Source: Algoriphagus aquimarinus
Lineage (GTDB): Bacteria; Bacteroidota; Bacteroidia; Cytophagales; Cyclobacteriaceae
DNA length: 64,000 nucleotides
Assembly: GCF_007997215.1 (NCBI RefSeq)
Contig: NZ_VORW01000001.1
Span: 744,001 to 808,000 of the forward strand
Direction: 5' to 3'
The translations under genes and the position numbers were made by a program. Positions 54,401 to 62,529 of this stretch are shown here, piece by piece (positions within the stretch are counted from its first letter, which is position 1; each line of letters begins with the position of its first letter). The notes beneath the pieces were generated by a model. That model saw only the letters and a program-made list of their open reading frames with translations, was not told the origin of the DNA and did no database searches.

Positions 54401-55970
54401 TACTTACCTGAGCAAATAGCTGCTTAAAGTAATTGGAAATATGCTGACTTTCTTTGGAAAGAACTGCAAGCGGAGTATCTGCTCCCATAGAGCCGATTGC
54501 TTCATAGGCAGTGTCGCCCATCGGGCTCAATACCACTTTCAGCTCCTCTGAAGTATATCCAAAGATGGTTTGCTGTTTTTTAATATTCTCAGTAGAATAT
54601 GGATGTTTCAGTGTTTTCGGGTCATCTTCCAAACGAAGTTTGATTCGCTGATCTGCAACCCACTGTTCGTATGGTTGCTTACTGCAAATTTCTCCTTTTA
54701 CTTCCTCATCAAAAACTACTCGGCCTTTTTCCAAATCAGCCCAAATCATCCTTCCCGGACTAATTCTGCCTTTCTCTAAAATAGTGGCTTCACGAATAGG
54801 TAATGCTCCAGCTTCAGAAGAAAGTATAAGTCTATTATCCTTTGTAATAAAGTATCTCAATGGACGAAGACCGTTTCTATCCAGCGTAGCACCTACAGAT
54901 TTTCCATCTGTAAATAGCAAAGCAGCAGGTCCATCCCATGGCTCAACGAGTGAAGCATGGAATTTATAGAATGATTTTCTATCACGATCCATGACCTCAT
55001 TATCTTGCCAAGCTTCTGGCACAAGCATCATCATGGCATGGGGAAGAGATCTACCACTCAAAGTCAGTAGTTCCACCATAGCATCAAGATTCGCTGAATC
55101 CGACTTTTGTTTGTCGGTGATTGGCATCAATCTGGAAAGCTCCTCATCAGTGAAATACTTTGACTTCATGAGGTTTTCCTTTGACTTCATCTTATTCAGA
55201 TTTCCCTTGATCGTATTGATCTCACCATTGTGAGAAAGAAAACGAAATGGCTGAGCTAGTCTCCAGTTAGGAAACGTATTGGTAGAGAAGCGGGAGTGAA
55301 CTATCGCAAAAGCGGATCCGATTCTTGGATTCTGTAGGTCTTTGTAAAAAGCCAACACCTGATCAGTTCGCAACTGACCCTTATATATAAGTGTCTGGCT
55401 GCTCAAGCTCGCAAAGTAGAATGACTGATTTACGCCAGGAATCTTAGTGTTGATTTCTGAAGTTGAGTAGTTTCTAAGCACGTAAAGCTTGCGCTCCAAT
55501 TCGATACCGGTGAGCCCTTTTTTATGCTTGACAAAGAGCTGCTCAATATTCGGCATCACTTCCAATGCTCCAGAGCCGGGTACTGTCTCGTCTACTGGCA
55601 CTGATCGATAACCGATCAATTCAAAATCCAACTCTTCAATCACTTGATTGAGAAGTTCTTTTGAGCGGTGAAATAGCTGCTTATTCTTTGGGAAAAACGT
55701 CATGCCTACACCATAAGATCCAGCTTCAGGAAGCTCAATCTCTGTACGCGCAGTAATATCCTTGAGGAACTGATGTGGTACCTGAATTAGTATGCCGGCG
55801 CCATCACCAGACTTAGGATCAGATCCACGTCCGCCACGGTGCTCCATGTTGCTCAGCATATATAAGGCATCGCTAATCGTCTCATGTGAGGGAACTGCAC
55901 TCAGATCGACAACCGCACCTATACCGCAGGAGTCATGCTCAAACTCCGATCGATACAAACCTTCTTGCAT
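51480..55970 (-). CDS. gltB: Glutamate synthase large subunit
   Basis: A 1496-residue alpha subunit. The propeptide MQEGLYRSEFEHDS precedes Cys15 of CGIGAV, the N-terminal nucleophile exposed by processing, which frees ammonia from glutamine. Domains in order: Ntn amidotransferase (about 15-420), central domain, FMN-binding synthase domain with the 3Fe-4S Cys cluster in CHLNTCPVGIATQ (near 1120), and the glycine-rich GXGXG domain (NDYFGKGLSGGKLIIYP) at the C-terminus. The frame extends upstream to 56003, but the start at 55970 puts the Cys at the normal distance. gltD follows after 1 bp. Confidence 0.97.
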   Translation of the reverse strand: MQEGLYRSEFEHDSCGIGAVVDLSAVPSHETISDALYMLSNMEHRGGRGSDPKSGDGAGILIQVPHQFLKDITARTEIELPEAGSYGVGMTFFPKNKQLFHRSKELLNQVIEELDFELIGYRSVPVDETVPGSGALEVMPNIEQLFVKHKKGLTGIELERKLYVLRNYSTSEINTKIPGVNQSFYFASLSSQTLIYKGQLRTDQVLAFYKDLQNPRIGSAFAIVHSRFSTNTFPNWRLAQPFRFLSHNGEINTIKGNLNKMKSKENLMKSKYFTDEELSRLMPITDKQKSDSANLDAMVELLTLSGRSLPHAMMMLVPEAWQDNEVMDRDRKSFYKFHASLVEPWDGPAALLFTDGKSVGATLDRNGLRPLRYFITKDNRLILSSEAGALPIREATILEKGRISPGRMIWADLEKGRVVFDEEVKGEICSKQPYEQWVADQRIKLRLEDDPKTLKHPYSTENIKKQQTIFGYTSEELKVVLSPMGDTAYEAIGSMGADTPLAVLSKESQHISNYFKQLFAQVSNPPIDPIRERLVMSLFTRLGVGQNILEESPKHTRQIHISQPVLLNEDLEKINNMEGQGYRCATLTSHFLADHKPGRLLEALNKLCDEAEKSINEGKNVIIISDRNSTVEYAPIPSLLAIGAVHHHLVKKKIRTSAGLVLESGDIRETHHFATAIGYGASAINPYMALESLLDMYQKGELPNPKSQKKLFSNYQSAIGKGLLKVLSKMGISTLQSYQSAQIFEALGLGPDVIDRCFKGTISRISGISFNELAEEVLIRHRAAYETESPILEQGGVYQWKRRGEKHLFNPETIHLLQKSTRLNDYGMYKKFASKINEQSKDALTLRGLFEFKNRISVPIDEVEPASSIMRRFATGAMSFGSISHEAHSTLAIAMNRMGAKSNSGEGGEDEIRFAKKENGDWERSAIKQVASGRFGVTSNYLTNAAELQIKMAQGAKPGEGGQLPGHKVDDWIGRVRHSTPGVGLISPPPHHDIYSIEDLAQLIYDLKNANRKARINVKLVSQAGVGTVAAGVAKAMADVILISGADGGTGASPLSSIRHAGLPWELGLSEAHQTLVKNNLRSRVVLQTDGQLRTGRDLAIATLLGAEEWGISTAALVVEGCIMMRKCHLNTCPVGIATQNPDLRKLFTGDPDHVVNFFQFLVQDLREIMASLGFRTVNEMVGQSNVLQSTGHLNHWKWDKVDLSPIFHKVEVPDHVGIHKQIDQEFELKRVLDRQLIKAALPSLEQALASSGSFSIKNTDRSVGAMLSNEISKIYGSPGLPEDTINFKFTGSAGQTFGGFLTKGVNFELEGEANDYFGKGLSGGKLIIYPSRNAKFVPEENIIIGNVAFYGATSGEAYINGKGGERFCVRNSGVQTVVEGIGDHGCEYMTGGLVVNLGEIGRNFAAGMSGGIAYILKEYITEINPELVDIDNLEDEDVNTIKTFIKRHVKLTRSGLGTKFLDDWDKTKEKFIKVIPRDYKAVLEKRALEQSKSLA

Positions 55971-56363
55971 TTTTATAGAATTTATTAGGTTCAAAATTTC
56001 CAAAAATTACAGAAAAAAATTGTCCTATTAAAATTACGGCAATAAAACAGCTGCTTTAGTGCCTTATTATTTATGGATTTTGACTTTTTTAATATTTTGG
56101 CAATTGGCTTTTTGGTGTGAAAAACTGAACTGCCTAATAAAATTTATGGCAGTATTTGATGAAATAGGGTGCTTTTTAATTCAAATCTGAAAAAAAAAGT
56201 GCGAAACATTTGATTTTAGGATCTCGAAAAATACTGCTAAAAAAAATAAAATTATTTTTTGTGAATTTTAGTGTTGACTCGTCGAATCAGCGATCATTAA
56301 ATTTCACGTAAAATAATATTCTGAAAAATAGGCTAAACTAAAAATATTATAATTTACTGTTTC
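55971..56363. other. AT-rich gltB leader/promoter region, no gene seen
   Basis: A 393-bp gene-free stretch between gldE's end and gltB's start, very A/T-rich with A and T runs. No convincing promoter of TAnnTTTG type was found on the minus strand. The only structured element seen is ACTGCC (56129-56134) with its inverted copy GGCAGT (56148-56153), a possible operator. No terminator hairpin was recognised after gldE. Confidence 0.55.
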
Positions 56364-57713
56364 TCAATCTGTATGTGGACCAAGTGTATCCTTGTCCAAA
56401 GAATTGATGTGAACCTTTATTTTTTTGATTTTTCGGGCGTCTACTGCCAAAATGGTAAACTCGAAATCTTCAAAATTGATCTTGGTTCCATTCTTAGGTA
56501 ATTTCGAATTAAGCTCCAGAAGTAATCCCCCGAGTGATTCGCTTTCGCCTTTGACATCTTCAAATATCTGTGAGTCCAAATCAAGTTTTTTACAAAAATC
56601 ATTCAGTGAGACTTTTCCTTCAAAAATAAAGGTGGAGGAATCAATTTCTTGGAAGAATATATCGTCATGGTCGTCAAACTCATCGTTGATTTCTCCAATT
56701 ATTTCTTCAATTAAATCTTCTAAAGTGACCAGTCCTGAGGTTCCGCCATACTCATCCACCACGATGGCCATGTGCACTCGCTTTAGCTGGAAATCCTTTA
56801 GCAAGGTGTCCACCTTTTTGTTTTCAGGTACAAAGAAGCTTTTTCGGATTAGTTCATTCCACTTAAAATCCTCGTCTCTTTCGATAAATGGCAAAAGATC
56901 TTTGATATAAAGAATGCCTTGAATATTATCAATCGTCTCTTCGTAAACGGGAATTCTGGAATATCCACTTTTATTGATTTTGTCCATCAATTCATGAAAA
57001 TCCATTTCCATATCGATGGCTGTGATATCCATGCGGCTTTGCATGACTTGCTTTACAGTGAGTGTTCCGAAGTTTACTATTCCTCGGAGAATCTCTCGTT
57101 CTTCATTTCCAGCATCTTCCGTAGTCAATTCCAATGCTTGATTTAGCTCATTTACAGAAAGTGAATACCCTTTCTTTACAATTCGTTTTTCCAGAAGATT
57201 GCTAAATGCCATCAAAAACACCGAAATAGGTTTGAGCACTGAGGAGAAAAATACTATGGTAGGAGCCATGATGAGACTAAACTCAACCTTGGCATTATTG
57301 GCGTAAACCTTCGGTACAATTTCACCAAAGAAAACAATGGCAAAAGTGATTCCCACTGTCTGAATCAATATGATGATAATTCCGGTTGCGTTCATCCCAA
57401 AAATAGACCAAGTCACAAATGTGGTCAGAGTAACTATCCCAATATTGATTAGGTTATTGAGAATAAGGATAGTGCTAAGTAGTTTTTTGGGAGATTCCAC
57501 CAGGCTTATTACTTTTTTTCCACGAGGTGTGTTTTCTTCTTCGATGTTCCCTAAGTCTTCATTGGATAGGGAAAAAAAAGCTACCTCTGAACCTGAAACT
57601 AGGGCAGAGCCTATTAAAAGTAGTATAAAAAGCAGTCCATTTAAAATCAGGTAGCTTACCGAAGGTGTGCTAATCTGAGCGAGTAAATTGTAACTCGGGT
57701 AGGGATCGTCCAT
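56364..57713 (-). CDS. gldE: Gliding-motility-associated GldE / HlyC-CorC family protein
   Basis: A 449-residue membrane protein: a DUF21/CNNM domain with about three or four helices (residues 20-180), two CBS domains (about 210-340; GYSRIPVYEETIDNIQG and EYGGTSGLVTLEDLIEEIIGEI), and a CorC/HlyC transporter-associated C-terminal domain (about 355-440). This layout fits CNNM-type magnesium transporters. In Bacteroidota the copy next to ssb and mutY is named GldE. gldD, which usually follows, is absent here. It is separated from ssb by a terminator. Confidence 0.88.
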   Translation of the reverse strand: MDDPYPSYNLLAQISTPSVSYLILNGLLFILLLIGSALVSGSEVAFFSLSNEDLGNIEEENTPRGKKVISLVESPKKLLSTILILNNLINIGIVTLTTFVTWSIFGMNATGIIIILIQTVGITFAIVFFGEIVPKVYANNAKVEFSLIMAPTIVFFSSVLKPISVFLMAFSNLLEKRIVKKGYSLSVNELNQALELTTEDAGNEEREILRGIVNFGTLTVKQVMQSRMDITAIDMEMDFHELMDKINKSGYSRIPVYEETIDNIQGILYIKDLLPFIERDEDFKWNELIRKSFFVPENKKVDTLLKDFQLKRVHMAIVVDEYGGTSGLVTLEDLIEEIIGEINDEFDDHDDIFFQEIDSSTFIFEGKVSLNDFCKKLDLDSQIFEDVKGESESLGGLLLELNSKLPKNGTKINFEDFEFTILAVDARKIKKIKVHINSLDKDTLGPHTD

Positions 57714-57742
57714 GTATTAAACCGTAAAGGTTAATGCAAAAT

Positions 57743-57779
57743 TAAAAAAAATTCCCCTGAAAATAGCTTCCAGGGGAAT
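57743..57779 (-). terminator. Terminator after ssb
   Basis: ATTCCCCTG (57751-57759) pairs perfectly with CAGGGGAAT (57771-57779). The A run to the left gives a U tract on minus-strand transcripts. It lies 7 bp after the ssb stop, so gldE may need its own promoter or read-through. Confidence 0.85.
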
Positions 57780-57785
57780 GGATTA

Positions 57786-58247
57786 TTAAAATGGCAGATC
57801 ATCATCTTCTGTATCTGAAACCATTTCTTGTGCTTTAGGCGCTGATGTAGGTGCTGCCGATGCTGGTCTTTGTTGGGTGGATTGCTGCGGAGCGCTAGGA
57901 CTTCCTGCTCCATCCGGTTTGGCACCAAGCATAGTGAAACTTAGGACTCTGATTTTGGTTCGATAGCGATTTTGACCCTGCTCATCTTGCCATTTGTCAG
58001 TTTTTATTTTGCCCTCTACGTAGATCTGACTACCTTTTTTAAGGTATTGCTCAGCTATTTTAGCCTGTGCACCCCATAGTTCGAGGTCATGCCATTCGGT
58101 TTGTTCTACTCTTTCGCCATTTCTGTTTTTGTAAGCTTCTGTTGTTGCCAAGCTTACATTAGCTACAGCATTATCACCTTCCAAATACTTTACTTCTGGG
58201 TCTGCTCCGAGATTTCCTACAAGGATTACTTTATTTACTCCTGCCAT
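57786..58247 (-). CDS. ssb: Single-stranded DNA-binding protein
   Basis: A 153-residue SSB: an OB fold (about residues 3-108; NKVILVGNLGADPEVKYL, EWHDLELWG, YVEGKIKTDKW), a Pro/Ser/Gln/Ala-rich linker, and the acidic tip DDDLPF that docks repair and replication partners. It forms a tetramer on single-stranded DNA. It lies 45 bp downstream of mutY on the same strand and is followed by a strong terminator. Confidence 0.97.
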   Translation of the reverse strand: MAGVNKVILVGNLGADPEVKYLEGDNAVANVSLATTEAYKNRNGERVEQTEWHDLELWGAQAKIAEQYLKKGSQIYVEGKIKTDKWQDEQGQNRYRTKIRVLSFTMLGAKPDGAGSPSAPQQSTQQRPASAAPTSAPKAQEMVSDTEDDDLPF

Positions 58248-58292
58248 AATTAGTTTAATTTAAGGTTGAAAAAATCTAATACTTGAAGGTAC

Positions 58293-59366
58293 TCAAATCC
58301 CTTGATCGTTCAAAAAGTTCACAATTAACTTTGGCTTCGCCAGGTATTCAATCTTTTCCTCTGCCACGAGCATAAAACCTTCCTTTTCACACCAATCTTC
58401 AAGCTCCTCCAAATTTTCTTCTCTTATTTCTACTTCGGAGAAAACAGCATTTAATCGCTGATGGGACAATATGTGTCTGTAATTTTTTGGAAATCGTTGA
58501 GTTTCTTCTTCATAAGCTGAGGGAATCTCCATTGGAATAGATGGTAGGCCATCATTAGATTCTACTTGAGGAAAATCAAAAAGTCCTTCCCAGATATCTC
58601 CAGAAGTTCGTTTTTTCCAAACCCACTTTTCCCCGCACTTGATTACATAATAATGGAAATGACGTTCTCTTACTTTTACCTTATTAATTTTCACGGGAAG
58701 ATCTGACACCATATTATATAGTAGCGCAAAGCAGGAAGACTTGAGAGGACATGATTCACATCCTGGATTTTTGGGCGTGCATAGCCTAGCACCGAAGTCC
58801 ATCATTGCTTGGTTAAATTCACCCGGCTGATCCTTTGGTATAATCTGATTAGCTAGTGCTTCAAATTCCTTTTTGGCTTTTGAGCTTGCTATGTCGGTCT
58901 CGATCCCGAAGTAGCGGGCTAATACCCTAAACACATTACCATCCACTACGGCTTTAACTTCACCATAGGCAAAACTTGCAATTGCCGAAGCTGTGTAGCT
59001 GCCGACGCCTTTTAATTTAAGAAGTTCACTGTATGATTTGGGGAATTCACCATTCATATCAAACCAAATAGTTTTTGCGCAAGCATGAAGATTCCTCGCC
59101 CGGCTATAATAACCCAACCCCTGCCATAGTCTTAGAACCTCCTCTTCTGGTGCCAAAGCTAGATCCTTTACCGTAGGGTAAGTCTCCGAAAAAGCATAAT
59201 AATAAGGTAACCCTTGCGCGACGCGAGTCTGTTGAAGAATGATCTCAGAGAGCCAAATTTTGTATGGATCATCCGTTCCTCTCCATGGTAAATCCCTTGG
59301 ATTTTCACGATACCAAGTTAGTATTTGATGCGAAAAAGCCTGATATTCAGTGGTTTTGTAATCCAT
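58293..59366 (-). CDS. mutY: A/G-specific adenine glycosylase
   Basis: Removes adenine mispaired with 8-oxoguanine. Catalytic residues are Glu41 (SEIILQQTRV) and Asp142 (VVDGNVFRVLAR). The helix-hairpin-helix is LKGVGSYTASAIASF. The 4Fe-4S cluster is Cys196, 203, 206 and 212 in the expected 6-2-5 spacing. The C-terminal domain (about 230-357) reads as the NUDIX-like 8-oxoG-recognition part. The start at ATG 59366 is preferred to a TTG at 59372. It is divergent from HU and in line with ssb. Confidence 0.95.
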   Translation of the reverse strand: MDYKTTEYQAFSHQILTWYRENPRDLPWRGTDDPYKIWLSEIILQQTRVAQGLPYYYAFSETYPTVKDLALAPEEEVLRLWQGLGYYSRARNLHACAKTIWFDMNGEFPKSYSELLKLKGVGSYTASAIASFAYGEVKAVVDGNVFRVLARYFGIETDIASSKAKKEFEALANQIIPKDQPGEFNQAMMDFGARLCTPKNPGCESCPLKSSCFALLYNMVSDLPVKINKVKVRERHFHYYVIKCGEKWVWKKRTSGDIWEGLFDFPQVESNDGLPSIPMEIPSAYEEETQRFPKNYRHILSHQRLNAVFSEVEIREENLEELEDWCEKEGFMLVAEEKIEYLAKPKLIVNFLNDQGI

Positions 59367-59437
59367 GGTCAATTATTATCTATCATACAAATCAAGCTAA
59401 TTTTTGTGAATATGTTTTTTAATTACAATGGTTGTCT

Positions 59438-59445
59438 TACATTTG
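59438..59445 (+). promoter_or_regulatory. Bacteroidota -10 element (TACATTTG) of the HU gene
   Basis: TACATTTG fits TAnnTTTG and is followed by CAG. Transcription near 59451 gives a leader of about 60 bases before the GTG start at 59512. No clear TTG was found at the usual -33 distance. Confidence 0.55.
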
Positions 59446-59511
59446 CAGTCCCAAAAACACTTGGTTAATAGGTCGTTAAGCTTATTTCGTAATTTCTAAA
59501 TTAATATTACA

Positions 59512-59820
59512 GTGACTAAAGCAGAAGTAATCACTAAGATTTCGGACAAAACAGGCATCCAAAAGGATGATGTTACACAAGCCATTGAGGCGTTCTTCAA
59601 AGTAGTGAAGGATTCAATGTCCGAAGGAGACAACATCTACGTGAGAGGATTTGGTAGCTTCATCAATAAGAAGAGAGCTAGAAAAATCGCCCGAAACATC
59701 TCCAAAAACACAGCAATCGTGATCGACGAGCATTACATCCCGGCTTTTAAGCCATCTAAGGTGTTTGTAGAGAAGATCAAGAACAGCAAAAAAATCAAGG
59801 AACTAGCTCCTCAGGACTAA
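59512..59820 (+). CDS. HU/IHF-family DNA-binding protein
   Basis: A 102-residue histone-like protein that bends DNA. Two N-terminal helices (TKAEVITKISDKTGIQKDDV) are followed by the beta arm: FGSFINKKRARKIARNISKN. The IHF/HU match is typical, with a C-terminal extension rich in Lys. It starts with GTG at 59512; the first in-frame ATG would be far inside the helix pair. It is the first gene of a plus-strand unit with the TPR, COX24-type and rng genes (18 bp to the next). Confidence 0.93.
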   Translation: MTKAEVITKISDKTGIQKDDVTQAIEAFFKVVKDSMSEGDNIYVRGFGSFINKKRARKIARNISKNTAIVIDEHYIPAFKPSKVFVEKIKNSKKIKELAPQD

Positions 59821-59838
59821 GTCCGAAGAGTTTATGAC

Positions 59839-60666
59839 ATGAAAAGATCTCAACTCATACTAATCGCAATAGGAATCATCGCAATCGGAGGATTGTATGC
59901 CCTTCCTAGTGTGGTCGTGGATAATGAAAGTAAGGCAGATGGAGTTTCTCAGGAAAATTCATCCGCTTCTACTACATCCACTGATCCCATAGCGATGCAT
60001 GAGGCTGAGCTAAGTCCTGATCAGAGACTTCAGATAAATACGCTGAAACTTCAGATCGCTGAGAATTCTTCGAAAGAAGAAGTGAAATCTTCAACGGAAG
60101 ATATTGCTGCGATTTATCAGGAACTTGGGCAGTACGATAGTGCAGGATATTATCTAAGTTTGGCAGCAGATCAGCAGTCGGACATGGGACTAGCAGAAAA
60201 AGCAGGAAACGCCTATTATGAGGCATTCAGCTTTGCGCTATATCCGGAGAAAGTAACTTACACTGCCGAACAGACCCGAAAGTATTTAAACAAGGTGTTG
60301 GAAAACGATCCCACCCGTTTGGATTTGAAAACCAAGGTAGCGATGACTTATGTGTCCTCGTCCAATCCAATGCAGGGAATCACGATGCTAAGAGAGATCT
60401 TGGAAGAGGATCCGCAAAATGAGGATGGACTGTTCAACATGGGCGTACTATCTATGCAATCAGGCCAGTACAAGCGTGCCACTGAGCGATTCGAAGAATT
60501 GATCCAATATCACCCGGACAATCTTCAGGGGCAGTTTTACTTAGGTGTGAGCTATTTCGAAGCCAAACAAAACAACAAAGCGAAAGCTCAGTTTGAGAAA
60601 GTAAAAACGATGACCGAGGATGAAATGATCCTTGGAAGTATCGAAAGCTATCTCGAAAAGCTATAA
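59839..60666 (+). CDS. TPR-repeat protein with N-terminal membrane anchor
   Basis: A 275-residue protein with one N-terminal hydrophobic helix (about residues 5-25), a Ser/Thr-rich linker, and tetratricopeptide repeats from about residue 60 to the end (for example DEGLFNMGV-like EDGLFNMGVLSMQSGQYKRA and FYLGVSYFEAKQNNKAKAQF). TPRs bind partner proteins. It probably faces the periplasm. Located between HU and rng, it is a usual neighbour in Bacteroidota. The function is unknown. Confidence 0.85.
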   Translation: MKRSQLILIAIGIIAIGGLYALPSVVVDNESKADGVSQENSSASTTSTDPIAMHEAELSPDQRLQINTLKLQIAENSSKEEVKSSTEDIAAIYQELGQYDSAGYYLSLAADQQSDMGLAEKAGNAYYEAFSFALYPEKVTYTAEQTRKYLNKVLENDPTRLDLKTKVAMTYVSSSNPMQGITMLREILEEDPQNEDGLFNMGVLSMQSGQYKRATERFEELIQYHPDNLQGQFYLGVSYFEAKQNNKAKAQFEKVKTMTEDEMILGSIESYLEKL

Positions 60667-60697
60667 TTTATTTGTATCACTACTAAATCCAAAGACT

Positions 60698-60787
60698 ATG
60701 CCTTGCGGAAAGAAAAGAAAAAGACATAAGATCGCTACGCACAAGCGTAAGAAGAGACTAAGAAAAAACAGACATAAGAAGAAGTAA
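60698..60787 (+). CDS. 29-residue very basic protein (AURKAIP1/COX24-domain type)
   Basis: An ATG at 60698 opens 29 codons ending with TAA at 60785-60787. The product starts MPCGKKRKRHKIATHKRKKR and consists almost entirely of Lys, Arg and His. The pattern KKRKRHKxxTHKRKKRLRKNRHK is that of the COX24/AURKAIP1 (DUF1713) domain, which in mitochondria is the mS38 ribosomal protein. Short bacterial copies of this kind sit in this position in Bacteroidota. A ribosome-associated role is an inference. It lies 32 bp after the TPR gene and 60 bp before rng. Confidence 0.8.
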   Translation: MPCGKKRKRHKIATHKRKKRLRKNRHKKK

Positions 60788-60847
60788 TACACTTCTTCTT
60801 ATTGTCATATGAGTAAACGTTCATTTACATAATAATAAGACGAGATT

Positions 60848-62419
60848 TTGAGTACGGAATTGTTAATCGATTCTGCTCAAAACGGAAGTCGAATTGCCCT
60901 CCTTCAAGACAAGAGCCTGGTTGAGTTGCATTCCGAAGGAATGGACAATCAGTTTAAAGTTGGAGATATTTATCTCGGTACGGTCCGCAAAATCGTCAAT
61001 GGGCTCAATGCAGCCTTCATTGACGTAGGTTATGAGAAAGACGCCTTTCTTCATTACCAGGACCTCGGGGCAAATTTCAACAGCCTGACAAAGTTCACCA
61101 AAATGGTGCGCAACAATAACTACGGCAATTATAATTTGAAGGGTTTTGAAAACGAACCTGAAATCGACAAGATTGGAAAAATCTCCAATCCTCTATCGAA
61201 AAATCAACAGATTTTAGTTCAGGTCGTCAAAGAACCCATCTCTACGAAGGGGCCTCGACTATCCTGTGAGCTCTCTCTACCAGGTCGCTACCTTGTGCTA
61301 GTTCCTTTTTCAGATTCGGTCAACGTATCTAAGAAGATTCGAAGCAACGAGGAAAGAAGACGTCTCCTGAGACTCATTAATTCTATCAAGCCAGCCAACT
61401 TCGGAGTAATTATCCGTACTGTGGCAGAAGGTCAGTCCGTTAGTGACTTAGATAAAGACCTTCGCAATCTTCTCAATAGCTGGGAAGAAGGCATGGGTAA
61501 ATTGATGAAAGCCAAGAGTCGCGACAAGATTATTGGAGAGATGAGCATGGCTTCCTCACTTGTGAGAGACCTGCTCAACGAATCATTCGACGCAATCACC
61601 GTAGAAGAAGAATCTACTTACGATCAGATCAGATCCTACATCAGGAATATAGCTCCTGAAAAAGAAAAAATTGTAAAGCTTTACACTGGTAAAGCTAAGC
61701 TATTTGAAAATTTTGGAATAGAAAAGCAGATTAAAAGTCTGTTTGGACAGACGGTCAGCCTTCCGCAAGGAGGGTATGTGATCATCGAGCATACAGAAGC
61801 CCTGCACGTCATTGATGTGAACAGTGGTAATAAGTCCAACCAGGAAAGTGACCAGGAATCAACGGCATTAAAAACCAATCTGGTTGCTGCTAAAGAAATT
61901 GCCAGACAGCTCCGACTCCGGGATATGGGAGGAATCATCGTGGTCGATTTTATCGACATGAAGAAGGCCGAGAATAAAAAGGCTATCTACGAAGCGATGA
62001 ATAACGAGCTTAAGTTTGACAGGTCTAAGCATACTGTTTTGCCTCTGAGCAAATTTGGGCTCATGCAGATCACCAGACAGCGAGTAAGGCCTGAGGTCAA
62101 TATTGTGACCAAAGAGACTTGCCCGGCATGCAATGGCACCGGCAAAATACAAGCGTCTATCTTGATAGCTGATAAGCTAGAAAAAGACGTAGATCATATT
62201 GCTACTATCCAGAATGTAAGCAAAATACAAATTGGGCTGCATCCCTACCTGCACGCATACTTTACTACAGGCATTATTAGCCGAAGAGTGAAGTGGTTTT
62301 TCAAGTATAATAAGTGGATAAAACTGATCAAAGATTCTTCCCTACCCGTGACGGAATACAGATTCTTAGATGAATCTGGAGAGGAAATCGAACTACAAGT
62401 AAAAAGCGAGACTGAATAG
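60848..62419 (+). CDS. rng: Ribonuclease E/G family endoribonuclease
   Basis: A 523-residue RNase G-type enzyme that cuts single-stranded RNA in rRNA maturation and mRNA decay. The S1-like domain is at the N-terminus (VGDIYLGTVRKIVNGLNAAFIDVG). The metal-binding acids lie in HVIDVNSG and IIVVDFIDM. The Zn-link is CPACNGTG near residue 425. The start is a TTG at 60848, matching the usual opening (STELLIDSAQNGSRIALL). The stop codon lies in a terminator hairpin. Confidence 0.95.
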   Translation: MSTELLIDSAQNGSRIALLQDKSLVELHSEGMDNQFKVGDIYLGTVRKIVNGLNAAFIDVGYEKDAFLHYQDLGANFNSLTKFTKMVRNNNYGNYNLKGFENEPEIDKIGKISNPLSKNQQILVQVVKEPISTKGPRLSCELSLPGRYLVLVPFSDSVNVSKKIRSNEERRRLLRLINSIKPANFGVIIRTVAEGQSVSDLDKDLRNLLNSWEEGMGKLMKAKSRDKIIGEMSMASSLVRDLLNESFDAITVEEESTYDQIRSYIRNIAPEKEKIVKLYTGKAKLFENFGIEKQIKSLFGQTVSLPQGGYVIIEHTEALHVIDVNSGNKSNQESDQESTALKTNLVAAKEIARQLRLRDMGGIIVVDFIDMKKAENKKAIYEAMNNELKFDRSKHTVLPLSKFGLMQITRQRVRPEVNIVTKETCPACNGTGKIQASILIADKLEKDVDHIATIQNVSKIQIGLHPYLHAYFTTGIISRRVKWFFKYNKWIKLIKDSSLPVTEYRFLDESGEEIELQVKSETE

Positions 62420-62432
62420 TCTCGCTTTTTTT
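62401..62432 (+). terminator. Terminator overlapping the rng stop codon
   Basis: A perfect 13-bp stem (62401-62413 with 62418-62430) closes a GAAT loop and is followed by a T run. The stop codon TAG (62417-62419) spans the loop and stem, so the end of the coding region forms the terminator. Confidence 0.92.
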
Positions 62433-62529
62433 ATGAATTTTTTTTAACCGCAGAGGACACAAAGGAAGCGCAAAGGGTTCAGTTAGATATTGGATCTTCT
62501 TATTTTACCTGATTAATAGTAAAATTCAC

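Noticed and set aside
56425..56910. 161-residue Ser-rich open frame on plus inside gldE
   Set aside because: The Ser-rich composition is the usual result of reading antisense to acidic helices; gldE has full domain support in the true frame.
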